In this document: positions 34,968 through 44,643 of the stretch, piece by piece
Layout: every line of letters starts with the position of its first letter
Position numbering within the stretch: position 1 is the first letter of the stretch
NCBI GenBank assembly: GCA_965222645.1
Contig: OZ244968.1
Location: forward strand, 4,092,001-4,156,000
Source: JABDMH01 sp965222645
GTDB taxonomy: Bacteria; Bacteroidota; Bacteroidia; Chitinophagales; Saprospiraceae
Length of the DNA stretch: 64,000 nucleotides
Direction of reading: 5' to 3'
Notes under the pieces: model-generated
Databases searched by the model: none
What the model was told of the DNA's origin: nothing
The model's input: only the letters and a program-made list of their open reading frames with translations
Translations under genes and position numbers: made by a program

Positions 34968-34977
34968 ATTTCATCTT

Positions 34978-35715
34978 ATGGGCCGGCAATTGGCCATTGA
35001 TGTCGGAAATACACGTACGAAAGTCGGCCTTTTCGACGGAAATAAGCTTGTTGAGGTCGTGACCGTACCCCGTTTTAATGTGCCCGCTTTACAGAAACTC
35101 ATCGCAAAATTTAAAGCCAAATACGTCATTATTGGATCAGTCAAGCATCTTTCAAAGAAAATGATATCCTTTGTGGATGCTAATGATCGATATTTGCTGC
35201 TCTCCCCGGAGATACCGTTGCCAATTGAAATTGCATATAAGACACCTAAAACCCTGGGGCAAGACCGGTTGGCAGCTGTAGTAGGAGCCTGGTCTCTTTA
35301 TCCGGAGAGGAACACACTGGTGATTGATGCCGGCACATGTATAAAGTACGACTTGGTTACTGCTGATGGAGTCTATCTGGGTGGAAATATTTCTCCGGGA
35401 TTGAGAATGCGATTAAAGGCTATGCACGATTACACTGCTAAACTTCCTCACGTCTTGCCCTATGAGCAACATATCTCAATGGGGTATGATACAAGAAGTG
35501 CACTTCAGGCTGGTGGTTGCACCGGTGCCATTCACGAAATGGAGGGTTTTATCCAAAACTATAAGAAAACCTTTGACAACCTTAACATTCTCTTAACTGG
35601 CGGTGACGTCTTATTTTTTGTTAATAACCTGAAAACGGAGATCTTTACGGCCCCTCACTTGGTGTTGGCTGGTCTCAATGAAATATTAAACCATGATGTA
35701 CAAATGCGCTCTTAG
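34978..35715 (+). CDS. coaX: Type III pantothenate kinase
   Basis: 245 residues. First step of CoA synthesis: ATP-dependent phosphorylation of pantothenate in the cytoplasm. ASKHA-fold motifs are IDVGNTRTKVGLFDG near the N-terminus (phosphate 1), TLGQDRLAAVVGAW, IDAGTCIKYDLV (phosphate 2) and GGNISPGLRMR. Its 3' end overlaps the next gene by 23 bp, indicating coupled translation. Confidence 0.95.
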   Translation: MGRQLAIDVGNTRTKVGLFDGNKLVEVVTVPRFNVPALQKLIAKFKAKYVIIGSVKHLSKKMISFVDANDRYLLLSPEIPLPIEIAYKTPKTLGQDRLAAVVGAWSLYPERNTLVIDAGTCIKYDLVTADGVYLGGNISPGLRMRLKAMHDYTAKLPHVLPYEQHISMGYDTRSALQAGGCTGAIHEMEGFIQNYKKTFDNLNILLTGGDVLFFVNNLKTEIFTAPHLVLAGLNEILNHDVQMRS

Positions 35716-37057
35716 AAGTACCATCCTAGGCGTAATGGTCTTGGCAGGGTGTGCTGTTCTCGCACAGAACAGTGTGAGTTCACCTTATTCTAAATACGGG
35801 ATCGGCGCTTTGAGCACCAATGAATTTGTACCCCTTCGCAGCATGGGCGGTATCTCTACTGCATTTTCTGATCAGTATATGACTAATCTCACCAATCCGG
35901 CTTCATTAGCCTCATTGCAAGCCACTTCGTTTGAGATGGGCTTTGAGATGTATCGTTCCAGACTGAAAGAAGTCTCCACAGATCAATCAGACGGGTTTTG
36001 GGGGGGGAGCATCACTTACTTTTCATTAGCTTTTCCTCTCATCAATCCAGTAAACCGCTTACTTGATCGAAGGAAGAATAATTTCAATTGGGGAATGGGT
36101 TTTGCACTGCTGCCTCACAGCAGAGTTAGCCACTTTTCTTCTGTAGATGAAGTAATCGAAAATGTGGGGAGAGTGACCCGGGAAGTTGAGGGATCCGGGG
36201 GACTTAACAAGGTACTGTGGAGCAATGGTATAAAGTACAACCAATGGTATTTTGGGCTTTCTCTCGGATACCTCTTTGGAAATATCAGAAATGAGACGGC
36301 AATATTGTACCGGGATCAACCTCTAGCGTTGGATAATTATAGCCGGATTGATGCCAGCTATCGTGGTTTTCTTACCAGACTCGGTGTCCAGTACGAATTG
36401 GATTTTTCCGATGGTAAAGGGATGGAAGATGCGAGGGATATTCATTCGCTCACCTTTGGATTGACTACGTCATTCAAGTCTAAGTTTCGAACCCTGTCCA
36501 GTGACCTGGTTTCTTTAAAGGGAACACGCTATGGTGGACTGGGTGACGAGTTGCAGGATGAGCTGACTGACACACTCAGATATGTTGAGGACATTGAGGG
36601 GTTTGGTACGTTACCAGGAGATTTTTCACTGGGGGCGATCTACAGAAAGGGAACAAAATGGCTGGTTGGAGCCAACTTTGACGTTTACAATGGATCCAAG
36701 TACCAAAATGATCTTGATGACCACAAGTTGGATAATTCCTATAGACTCGCTTTTGGGGCACAACATGTACCTGATGCCACGGCCTTTAACAGTTATTTCC
36801 AGCGTGTGATGTATCGGGCGGGTTTTAATTTTGGGAAAGATCCAAGGATGATCAAGGGTGAACAGCTAAACCGCTATGAGCTAAATGTTGGAATTGGGAT
36901 GCCAATCGTGCTTTCAAGACAGATTTCATTTATTAACTTTGGACTGAACTATGGTGGCTTCAGTGGCGATCTCCCTCTAAAGGAAAACTATGTGGGATTC
37001 AATGTTGGTTTGACACTCAATAACAATTTATGGTTTCTAAAAAGAAAATTCAATTGA
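35693..37057 (+). CDS. Outer-membrane beta-barrel protein (SPYSKYGIG type)
   Basis: 454 residues. A signal peptide (about 1-25, ILGVMVLAGCAVLAQ) precedes SSPYSKYGIGAL, a phrase found at the start of a Bacteroidota outer-membrane family often encoded after coaX. A Cys in the signal region (AGC) could instead act as a lipobox. Many amphipathic strands with aromatic ends (FNWGMGFALLPH, YFGLSLGYLFG) and the closing VGFNVGLTLNNNLWF fit a transmembrane barrel. The cargo is unknown. It overlaps coaX and is followed closely by TPR protein genes. Confidence 0.8.
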   Translation: MMYKCALRSTILGVMVLAGCAVLAQNSVSSPYSKYGIGALSTNEFVPLRSMGGISTAFSDQYMTNLTNPASLASLQATSFEMGFEMYRSRLKEVSTDQSDGFWGGSITYFSLAFPLINPVNRLLDRRKNNFNWGMGFALLPHSRVSHFSSVDEVIENVGRVTREVEGSGGLNKVLWSNGIKYNQWYFGLSLGYLFGNIRNETAILYRDQPLALDNYSRIDASYRGFLTRLGVQYELDFSDGKGMEDARDIHSLTFGLTTSFKSKFRTLSSDLVSLKGTRYGGLGDELQDELTDTLRYVEDIEGFGTLPGDFSLGAIYRKGTKWLVGANFDVYNGSKYQNDLDDHKLDNSYRLAFGAQHVPDATAFNSYFQRVMYRAGFNFGKDPRMIKGEQLNRYELNVGIGMPIVLSRQISFINFGLNYGGFSGDLPLKENYVGFNVGLTLNNNLWFLKRKFN

Positions 37058-37059
37058 TC

Positions 37060-38475
37060 ATGGCAAGTAAAATCTTCTTATTCGTTTTGATTTCCATGTG
37101 TTTAGCAGGTAATTCCTATGCCCAGTGTGAAACATGGAACGGATCCCCCAAGAAAGAAGAAGCTGAAAACGCACACAGTAATTATCGCTCAGCACTAAAG
37201 ATGAATGATTTTGAGCTGGCATTTAATGAGTGGCAGGTTGCCTATGGGATCGCACCGGCAGCTGATGGGATGAGAGACTTTCATTATACGGATGGGATCA
37301 AGATTTACAAGGAACAACTCAAAGCAGCCTCAGATGACAATGCTAGAAAGGAAAAGATCGAGCTCATTCTGGCCCTTTATGATCAGGCAGTGGGTTGTTA
37401 CCAAAGTGGTGCCATAAAGCTGTCTAAATGTGATGAAGCATGTGCTAAACGTAGAGCTGGACAACTTATGGGGAGAAAGGGGTTTGATATGTTCTACGAA
37501 TTTAACTCCCCTTACGAGGCGAATTTGGAAGCTTTCAACTATTCACTAGAGAATTCGGGAAAGGACATAGAATACATCATTTTCGAGCCAATGGCCAATA
37601 TTATTGTATATCAATTTCAAAAGGAAAAAATGACCGCAGATGAAGCGCGGGCCTATCACGAAAAACTGGTAGCTGCTGCAGATCTAGCTATAGAAAACGG
37701 CGGTCAGTACAAAGAATATTATGAATCCTCGAAAGCTCGTATGTTGGCAAAATTTGCAGAGATAGAAAGTGAAATTTTTGATTGTGCTTATTTTAAAAGT
37801 AAGTTGGAGCCCATGTATGAGGAAAAACCGGACGACCCCGATGTGGTAAAATATGTCTACAACAAGTTGGTCCAGGAAGGTTGTGATAAGGAAGATGCTT
37901 TTCTTAAGAAGCTTCAGGGCAACTATGAGAAATATGCAGCAGAAGAAAATGCTCGATTGCAGGCTGAGTTTGAAGCCAATAATCCGGGTGTACTGGCAAA
38001 CCGTTTGTACAAAGAAGGTGACTTTGATAATGCTGTCATCAAATATGAAGAAGCCCTTCAGTCTGAAGAAGACAATGATAAGCGAGCCCAGTATTATTTT
38101 AATATCGCATCCATTCAGGGCCGTAAAACAAACAAACCGGTCCAGGCTAGACAAAATGCTCTGAAAGCAGCAGAATTGAGATCGGGATGGGGACAGCCCT
38201 ACATTCTAATAGGGGATCTGTATGCCTCCTCAGCTAAATCTTGTTCCAATGGTGATGCCTTTCAACATCGCGTGGTTATTCTCGCTGCCTTAGACAAGTA
38301 TCTGCATGCTAGATCAATTGATAGCTCTGTGGCGGAAGAGGCCAATCGAAAAATTGGAATTTATAATGGCAATCGGCCCACAAAAGATGATGCCTTTATG
38401 CGTGGATACAAAGAAGGGCAGTCTATAAAAACAGGTTGCTGGATTGGTGAAACAACAAAGCTTCGGGTGCAATAA
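37060..38475 (+). CDS. Secreted TPR-containing protein
   Basis: 471 residues from ATG 37060 (MASKIFLFVLISMCLAGNSYAQ, a clear signal peptide). A start at 37030 would overlap the upstream gene and lengthen the N-region. The N-terminal half has CETWNGSPKKEEAENAHSNYR and YGIAPAADGMRDFHYTDG. A long helical middle is Lys/Glu-rich. The TPR-like C-terminal half has LYKEGDFDNAVIKYEEAL and a closing GCWIGETTKLRVQ. The next gene encodes a paralogue with the same layout. Probably periplasmic, for protein assembly on the envelope (inference). Confidence 0.78.
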   Translation: MASKIFLFVLISMCLAGNSYAQCETWNGSPKKEEAENAHSNYRSALKMNDFELAFNEWQVAYGIAPAADGMRDFHYTDGIKIYKEQLKAASDDNARKEKIELILALYDQAVGCYQSGAIKLSKCDEACAKRRAGQLMGRKGFDMFYEFNSPYEANLEAFNYSLENSGKDIEYIIFEPMANIIVYQFQKEKMTADEARAYHEKLVAAADLAIENGGQYKEYYESSKARMLAKFAEIESEIFDCAYFKSKLEPMYEEKPDDPDVVKYVYNKLVQEGCDKEDAFLKKLQGNYEKYAAEENARLQAEFEANNPGVLANRLYKEGDFDNAVIKYEEALQSEEDNDKRAQYYFNIASIQGRKTNKPVQARQNALKAAELRSGWGQPYILIGDLYASSAKSCSNGDAFQHRVVILAALDKYLHARSIDSSVAEEANRKIGIYNGNRPTKDDAFMRGYKEGQSIKTGCWIGETTKLRVQ

Positions 38476-38514
38476 ATGGGATGTAAACGAATTTGAATTT
38501 TAATAATTGTTTTC

Positions 38515-38551
38515 AAAGCTTCGTGAAATATTATTTGACGAAGCTTTTTTT
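38515..38551 (+). terminator. Intrinsic terminator after the first TPR gene
   Basis: AAAGCTTCGT and ACGAAGCTTT form a perfect 10-bp stem around a 13-base loop and run into a T tract. It ends the purH-coaX-outer-membrane-TPR operon. Confidence 0.85.
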
Positions 38552-38581
38552 ATAAGAAACAATATGTCTGAATAATTTGGG

Positions 38582-40009
38582 ATGAAAAACAAGGTGATAT
38601 ATTTTTTGATAAGCTTAATCTTTATATTGGGATGCAGCCCAAAAATTGGTCAGGAGGTCACTTCTCAGACTCCCCAGGAGGTAACCTCCAGTCCTCCCTT
38701 AGATGAAAAATTGAGCCCTTGTGGCAAATTTTCCGATGCTACTGATGAGGAGACGGCTGTAAATTCCCATGTTATTTACCGGGATTTTTTAAGACAAGAA
38801 GAATACGACCAGGCTTTACCCTACTGGAGAACTGCCTACAAGCTCGCTCCGGCTGCTGACGGAAAACGCAACACACATTATGCTGATGGGATTAGATTTT
38901 TCGAGCATTTTTACAGCCTGGAAGAAAATGTGCAAAAAAAAGAACGACTTGTTGATTCGATATTTATGTTTTATGATCAAATCGAGGAGTGCTATGGAGG
39001 GACGGGTTATGTAGCAGGCAGGAAGGCGTTTGATCTGTACTATAAATACAAGGATAGAGCCACAAAGGACGAAATTTATAATCTTTTTAAGAAGTCAATC
39101 GATACCGATCGTGATTCGACGCATTTTTTTATTCTGAATCCTTTTACTGATTTATTAGTCAGAAGATATTTTGACGATAAGATTGATGTAGAGGAAGCAA
39201 AAAGATATGAGGGCTTGATCAGAGGACGTCTGCAATTGGGCCTGGAAAGCGGAGAGAATAAGGCTCAGTGGGAAATAATAAATGAGTATGTGCCACAGCG
39301 ATTAGAGGCATTTGAGGGAGTACCGGGGTTTTATAATTGTGACTATTACAAGACCAAATACTGGACAGATTATTTGGAAGATTCTACAAATTGTGAAGTA
39401 ATCGGTCAGGTGTACGGAAAGCTCCGAAGGGGTGGTTGTGACTCCGCATCCACAGATCTACGATTGCTGGTAGAGGCCGGAAAGCGTCATTGCATTGTTG
39501 AGACTCAACCTACAGAATCACAATTAGCTTATCAGGCTTTGCGCGAGGGTCTCTATGAGGAGGCAGTGAGCCGGTTTTTGGAAGCTGCTAAAACGACCGA
39601 TGATCCCGAACGCAAAGCAAATTATCTCCTGCTCGTTTCCAAGATTTATTATCGTGATCTTAAGGTGTTTCCCAAATCCAGGGAGTACGCTTTGCAAGCA
39701 GCAGAGTTGAAACCCGACTGGGGTGAGCCATATTTGCTGATCGGACGATTATACGCTTCGAGTGGCCCATTATGTGGTCCTGGTAGGGGTTGGGATAGTC
39801 AGATAGTGGTCTGGCCGGCAATCGATAAATGGAACCACGCTAAGCGCATAGATCCAACTGCAGCAGCTGAAGCAAACAAATGGATTGGTAGGTATGCCCA
39901 GTATATGCCGAGTGTCGAAGATGTCTTTCAACGCAGTCTTAAGGAGGGAGCTTCGTTTCGGGTAGGATGTTGGATTCAGGAGAATACTGTGATTAGAGCC
40001 GCTAAGTAA
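38582..40009 (+). CDS. TPR-containing lipoprotein, paralogue of the preceding gene
   Basis: 475 residues. Lipoprotein signal peptide with lipobox ILGC (Cys18), so it is membrane-anchored whereas its paralogue is soluble. Shared landmarks with the neighbour include SPCGKFSDA, LAPAADGKRNTHYADG, LREGLYEEAVSRFLEAAKTT, LKPDWGEPYLLIGRLYASS and the end GCWIQENTVIRAAK. It follows the strong terminator at 38515 but only 106 bp after the paralogue's stop, so it probably has its own promoter. Function unknown. The FKBP lipoprotein gene begins 4 bp downstream. Confidence 0.78.
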   Translation: MKNKVIYFLISLIFILGCSPKIGQEVTSQTPQEVTSSPPLDEKLSPCGKFSDATDEETAVNSHVIYRDFLRQEEYDQALPYWRTAYKLAPAADGKRNTHYADGIRFFEHFYSLEENVQKKERLVDSIFMFYDQIEECYGGTGYVAGRKAFDLYYKYKDRATKDEIYNLFKKSIDTDRDSTHFFILNPFTDLLVRRYFDDKIDVEEAKRYEGLIRGRLQLGLESGENKAQWEIINEYVPQRLEAFEGVPGFYNCDYYKTKYWTDYLEDSTNCEVIGQVYGKLRRGGCDSASTDLRLLVEAGKRHCIVETQPTESQLAYQALREGLYEEAVSRFLEAAKTTDDPERKANYLLLVSKIYYRDLKVFPKSREYALQAAELKPDWGEPYLLIGRLYASSGPLCGPGRGWDSQIVVWPAIDKWNHAKRIDPTAAAEANKWIGRYAQYMPSVEDVFQRSLKEGASFRVGCWIQENTVIRAAK

Positions 40010-40013
40010 AATT

Positions 40014-40586
40014 GTGAGACTGACATTTCTGGTCCTTTCAGTCCTCATTTCAATCCTGCTACTGTCATCTCTAGGATGCAAGAATGTCAAGAGTAATACT
40101 GATCCCGTCAACGAACTGCTGGAAATAGATGTAACCTCAGAGGAGGAGCTTGTAGTCCGTTGTGCACCGTGGTTTATTGTCAATCCCACTAGCAAGGAGG
40201 AAATGGACATCAATGAAGTGATCAATGTGATCATCGACAATAAGTGGAACCTTGAGAAGTCTACAGATGATATTTTTTATACGATAAAAAGTCCAGGCTC
40301 TGGTAAGAATCCAAAATGGGGTGATAAGGTTTCAGTGCACTATACAGGTTACAACCTGCAAGGTGTCCCATTTGACAGTTCCAGAAAGAGAAAGCTACCA
40401 TTCGAATTTTATATCGGAAATGTGATCGATGGCTGGAATGTTGCCCTGCCAATGCTCTCCGAAGGTGGCAGAGGCATTTTTTTTATTCCTGCACATAAAG
40501 CGTATGGTGAAGAAGGATTTGGGAATAAAGTCGCTCCGGGAGAACACATAATATTTGACATAGAGCTACTAAACATACTGAGGTGA
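40014..40586 (+). CDS. FKBP-type peptidyl-prolyl isomerase lipoprotein (GTG start)
   Basis: 190 residues. It starts with GTG four bases after the previous stop. The lipoprotein signal (LISILLLSSLGC) precedes a short linker. The FKBP domain occupies about 95-190 with GDKVSVHYTGYNLQGVPFDSS, VIDGWNVALPMLSEGG, FFIPAHKAYGEEG and IIFDIELL. The core aromatic and aspartate positions appear intact, so prolyl isomerase or chaperone activity on envelope proteins is expected. It is in an operon with the upstream TPR lipoprotein gene. Confidence 0.9.
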   Translation: MRLTFLVLSVLISILLLSSLGCKNVKSNTDPVNELLEIDVTSEEELVVRCAPWFIVNPTSKEEMDINEVINVIIDNKWNLEKSTDDIFYTIKSPGSGKNPKWGDKVSVHYTGYNLQGVPFDSSRKRKLPFEFYIGNVIDGWNVALPMLSEGGRGIFFIPAHKAYGEEGFGNKVAPGEHIIFDIELLNILR

Positions 40587-40821
40587 TTATTTGGATAACT
40601 ATTGATTCTGGACTGGTGCCTACTATATGTAAGTTGCACGTCTATTTGCCGATGGGGGAGCCCTAATCAAATTCTCCTCATCCCACTCCTGCTCTGCAGA
40701 TGTCAGTACTGTTTCATGATATGGCCTCTACAATTTTAGGTTATCTGCGGAAACGTTGACTTTGAGATCGGTCGTCCTGTCATACGACGAGGTCAAACCT
40801 GTTGATATGATTTCCTTCTAT

Positions 40822-40866
40822 TTTGTAGAATAAATAGCAAAAGATCTATTATATTTGTTCTACAAA
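40822..40866 (+). promoter_or_regulatory. PadR-gene promoter with 9-bp inverted repeat (putative operator)
   Basis: TTTGTAGAA (40822-40830) is the exact reverse complement of TTCTACAAA (40858-40866). Between the arms, and abutting the right one, is the -7 element TATATTTG (40850-40857). The ATG of the PadR gene follows 13 bases later. Binding of a dimeric regulator here would block transcription, which fits PadR autorepression. Confidence 0.5.
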
Positions 40867-40879
40867 TTGGAAAGATAAT

Positions 40880-41212
40880 ATGAAAGAAGCAAGACTGGGA
40901 GAGTTTGAGGAAGTGATCCTATTATTGGTAGGGATACTTACAGATGAGGCCTACGCACTTAAAATAACTGAAGAATTGGAATCCCAGGCAAATCGATCTG
41001 CATCGATTGGTGCTGTCCACTCCACCTTAAGTAGGTTGAGCAAAAAGGGATTCTTAAAGTCGAATTTGGGAGAGCCAACAGCTATACGAGGGGGACGTCG
41101 CAAACGGATATATGTAATAACTGCTTTTGGAGAGCGAGTACTACGGGAGACCAGAGATATGAGATTAAACCTTTGGAATCAAATTCCCGGACTGGCAGTG
41201 AGGTCCATTTGA
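40880..41212 (+). CDS. PadR-family transcriptional regulator
   Basis: 110 residues, typical of the short PadR class. The winged-helix core includes EEVILLLVGILTDEAYALKITEELE, then IGAVHSTLSRLSKKGFLKS (recognition helix), a basic wing RGGRRKRIYVIT and the terminal helix FGERVLRETRDM. It probably represses its own promoter and the permease gene 29 bp downstream. The inducer is unknown. PadR genes placed before prefix-domain FtsX permeases are common in Bacteroidota and Acidobacteria. Confidence 0.93.
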   Translation: MKEARLGEFEEVILLLVGILTDEAYALKITEELESQANRSASIGAVHSTLSRLSKKGFLKSNLGEPTAIRGGRRKRIYVITAFGERVLRETRDMRLNLWNQIPGLAVRSI

Positions 41213-41241
41213 AGTGGAGCAGTCCATCTTAAACGGTAGAG

Positions 41242-43833
41242 ATGCAAAAGAGAAATAGATTTTTGAAACCACCGAAATCTGCTCAACAATTGCTAAGGTA
41301 TTTGTTGAGAGACGAATTAATTGAAGAGGTTTCAGGGGATTTGGAAGAAAGGTATGCAAATACAATTGACGAAAAAACCAAGTTTAAAGCCGATCTCGAC
41401 TATTGGTATCAAACAGTTAATTATTTGAGACCATTTGCCTTAAGAAAAGATTTATTCCAGGATTTAAAGCCTTTTTTCATGTTCAGACATAATATTAAGA
41501 TTACCCTTCGAAACATTCGACGAAACACGGGTACATTTTTTATTAATCTATCCGGACTTACAATTGGTATGGCATGTGTATTTTTGATTTTGCTCTGGGG
41601 GATCGATGAGTGGAGGATAGATAAATTTCATAATCACAGTGATCGACTCTATCAGGTGTTTCAAAATATGTCTAATGAAGGCGATATTTTTACCACTCAT
41701 TCCACACCCTGGCCACTTGCGCAGACCTTGGCAGAAGACATGCCCGAAGTCCAGTTCGCATCCGTTGCGACACCGCCTTATTGGTATGCGGGCCAGACAC
41801 TGATTTACGAGGACCAGTCAGTTAGGGCTACCGGTCACTATGTTGCTCCTGATTACTTCAAAATATTTACATATCCATTACTTTATGGAGACAGGGAGCT
41901 CGTCCTCCGGGATAAGCTATCTATCGTTCTGTCGAGGAAAATGGCCAATATTTTATTTGGATCGGTAGATAAAGCAATTGGTCAAACTGTCAATTTTCAG
42001 CAGGAAAAGGATTTTATTGTCACAGGAGTGATGGAAGATATTCCTGACCAGTCGTCCAAGCACTTTGATTTTGCGCTACCCGCAGTGTTATTGATTGATG
42101 AAGACGAAAGTAGACGAGACTGGGGCAACTCAGGGCCTTATACTTTTTTAATGCTTAAGGAAGGTGTTGATCCCAATCAATTTGAATCAAGAATCAGAAA
42201 ACTTATCCATACTAAAACTGACGACACCCATCGGGAGTTGATTCTTCAGAAATACACTGACAACTATTTGTATGGTCGCTTTGAGAATGGGATTCAATCG
42301 GGTGGGCGTATTGAGTATCTTCGGTTGTTTATTCTGGTGGCTGTTTTTATTTTGGTGATTGCTTGTATAAATTTTATGAATTTATCCACAGCAAGGGCTT
42401 CGAGACGATTGAAGGAAATTGGTGTCAAAAAATCTATCGGCGCAACTCGCGAAAGTTTGATCGCTCAGTATTTGGGTGAATCTATATTGATTTGTTTCTT
42501 TTCGTTGTTGGCATCTATTGCATTGACTTCAGTTTTGTTACCACAGTTTAATTTGATTACGGGCAAGCAGTTGAGCTTAAGTTTCGGTCCCATGTGGATT
42601 TTGGGTGGATTAGGCATTGCCTTAATGACGGGATTGTTGGCTGGCAGTTATCCCGCTTTATATTTATCCGGGTTCAAACCACTGGATGTCTTAAAAGGAA
42701 GAATAGCTTCCAGTCAGGGAGCAGCATGGGCGAGAAGATCGCTTGTTATTTTTCAATTTGTTTTATCGGTATTATTTATCGTTTTAGTAGCAGTCGCATA
42801 CATGCAAATGAGCTATGTGCGCAATAAAAATCTGGGATACAGTAAGGAAAATGTTATCTACTTTGATATAGAGGGTAATGTGAAGGACAAATTGGAAACA
42901 TTTTTAAGTGAGATAAAAAGCATTAATGGTATTGAGGATGCTTCCTCCTCCAGCGAGAGTATAGTAGGAGATGGAAATACAAATCATATCGAATGGGAGG
43001 GTAAAGACCCCAGTTTACTTTTACCCTTTCGTATACGAGGGGCAAATCACGGACTTTTGGATATGCTCGAATTTGATCTGATTGAAGGTCGTGGCTATCC
43101 CAGGGATCGGGCAAAATTTGGTGATGCGGTGTTTAATGAAGCCGGTATCAGAGCTATGGGGATGGAGGATCCCATCGGGAAAACTATTTCTTTTGGTGAG
43201 ATGACTTGCGAGATAGTAGGAGTAGTTAAGGATTATCACTACACTTCTCTGCACAGTAAGATCGAACCTTTGTTTTTTGTTTATGCTCCGGAATATACAG
43301 AAAAGATCATGGTAAAAATAACCTCCGGTATGGAGCAAGAGGCCCTTGCTCAGCTCCAATCGTTCTATTCAGAATACAATCCTGAATTCACCTTTAAATA
43401 CAGATTTTTAGACAATGATTATCAGCAACTTTATGCAGGCGAACAACGTGTGGCTACACTGGCACGGTACTCTGCGGGTCTTGCAATATTGATATCTTGT
43501 TTGGGTTTGTTAGGGTTGGTAGCTTTTTCAGCAGAGCGTCGACGCAGGGAGATTGGCATCAGAAAGGTGTTGGGTGCCAGTAACTTGAGTGTCGTGGGTT
43601 TGTTGGGTAAGGAATTTTCCACTATGGTTATTACAGCAATAGTGATTGCTCTACCCCTGAGTTATCATTTTGCACGAGGGTGGTTAAGTGATTTTGCCTA
43701 TAAGATTGAGCTGCATTGGTGGCTCTTTTTTGGTGCTGGTGTGGCTGCTATGTTGATCGCTTGGTTGACTGTAAGTATAATAACTATGCATGCAGCTCGG
43801 GCAAATCCTGTCGAGTCGTTAAGGATAGAATAA
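41242..43833 (+). CDS. FtsX/MacB-type ABC transporter permease with N-terminal prefix domain
   Basis: 863 residues. The first ~75 residues (KPPKSAQQLLRYLLRDELIEEVSGDLEERY) match the permease prefix domain linked to PadR regulators. Next comes TM1 (INLSGLTIGMACVFLIL), a MacB-like periplasmic core domain, three TM helices near 370-490, a second extracytoplasmic domain and a C-terminal FtsX domain (ISCLGLLGLVAFSAERRRREIGIRKVLGAS). No ATPase is encoded next to it, so it must pair with one encoded elsewhere. Probable role: lipoprotein or peptide export or a mechanotransmission-type transporter. The second permease at 48634 is a relative without the prefix domain. Confidence 0.9.
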   Translation: MQKRNRFLKPPKSAQQLLRYLLRDELIEEVSGDLEERYANTIDEKTKFKADLDYWYQTVNYLRPFALRKDLFQDLKPFFMFRHNIKITLRNIRRNTGTFFINLSGLTIGMACVFLILLWGIDEWRIDKFHNHSDRLYQVFQNMSNEGDIFTTHSTPWPLAQTLAEDMPEVQFASVATPPYWYAGQTLIYEDQSVRATGHYVAPDYFKIFTYPLLYGDRELVLRDKLSIVLSRKMANILFGSVDKAIGQTVNFQQEKDFIVTGVMEDIPDQSSKHFDFALPAVLLIDEDESRRDWGNSGPYTFLMLKEGVDPNQFESRIRKLIHTKTDDTHRELILQKYTDNYLYGRFENGIQSGGRIEYLRLFILVAVFILVIACINFMNLSTARASRRLKEIGVKKSIGATRESLIAQYLGESILICFFSLLASIALTSVLLPQFNLITGKQLSLSFGPMWILGGLGIALMTGLLAGSYPALYLSGFKPLDVLKGRIASSQGAAWARRSLVIFQFVLSVLFIVLVAVAYMQMSYVRNKNLGYSKENVIYFDIEGNVKDKLETFLSEIKSINGIEDASSSSESIVGDGNTNHIEWEGKDPSLLLPFRIRGANHGLLDMLEFDLIEGRGYPRDRAKFGDAVFNEAGIRAMGMEDPIGKTISFGEMTCEIVGVVKDYHYTSLHSKIEPLFFVYAPEYTEKIMVKITSGMEQEALAQLQSFYSEYNPEFTFKYRFLDNDYQQLYAGEQRVATLARYSAGLAILISCLGLLGLVAFSAERRRREIGIRKVLGASNLSVVGLLGKEFSTMVITAIVIALPLSYHFARGWLSDFAYKIELHWWLFFGAGVAAMLIAWLTVSIITMHAARANPVESLRIE

Positions 43834-43966
43834 TTGACATTTTAATACACTCAGGACCCCCAAATAGGGATGCAGAGACTTTTACTTTGGCAATGAAGAC
43901 ATTTTGATGACCACAATATTTGTAACATCTTTTTGGGGCAATCGTCTAAGGTGAAAGCGTTGCATC

Positions 43967-44500
43967 ATGCTCATTCATAGATACCGGAAAAGTTGGGAAG
44001 ATGACTTTAGTTCTATTGCTGCCGTAATTTATGAGTTTCTATACGGGGTCGATATTTCTATTGAACATATTGGAAGTACTGCAGTCCCTGGATTAGCAGC
44101 CAAACCTATAATAGATATCGATATTGTTCATGTTCGATCTGAAGAATTTCAGAATGTAAAAAAAGGTCTGGCAGAAGCCGGGTACTATCATGCAGGTGAT
44201 CAGGGTATAAACGGGAGGGAGGTATTTAAACGGAGGGAAGGTGGTCTCCACCCAATATTAGATACTATTAAACATCATCTCTACGTCTGTCAGGAAAACA
44301 GTGCTGAACTAAAGCGGCATATTTTATTTCGGGACTATCTTATTGCAAATAGTGATGCCAGAAAAGCATACCAACATTTGAAAGAACAAATAGCAAAAGA
44401 GGCAAATCAGGACTTAAAAAAATACGCTGAGTTAAAAGAATTGCGAGCAAGAGGTTTCGTTGACATGGCAATTAGTGCAAGAATGAGTGAATCGAATTGA
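43967..44500 (+). CDS. GrpB family (UPF0157) protein
   Basis: 177 residues. Family signature EHIGSTAVPGLAAKPIIDIDIVH near 35-57, then GGLHPILDTIKHHLYVC and FRDYLIANSDARKAYQHLK. GrpB proteins have a nucleotidyltransferase-like fold (GS followed by DxD), and their substrates are poorly known. Single gene with 133 bp of non-coding DNA before it. Confidence 0.9.
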   Translation: MLIHRYRKSWEDDFSSIAAVIYEFLYGVDISIEHIGSTAVPGLAAKPIIDIDIVHVRSEEFQNVKKGLAEAGYYHAGDQGINGREVFKRREGGLHPILDTIKHHLYVCQENSAELKRHILFRDYLIANSDARKAYQHLKEQIAKEANQDLKKYAELKELRARGFVDMAISARMSESN

Positions 44501-44643
44501 GCTGGTATGACAGATTATTCGATTTTTGTAAACAAAGTCTACAGATTTTTATTCGTTAGTCAATCTCCCCAATCTCCTGCGGAGATCCCCGGGAGTTATA
44601 TCCGGGATCGTATTCTTCCACTATTCAGACAATAGTGACAGAC

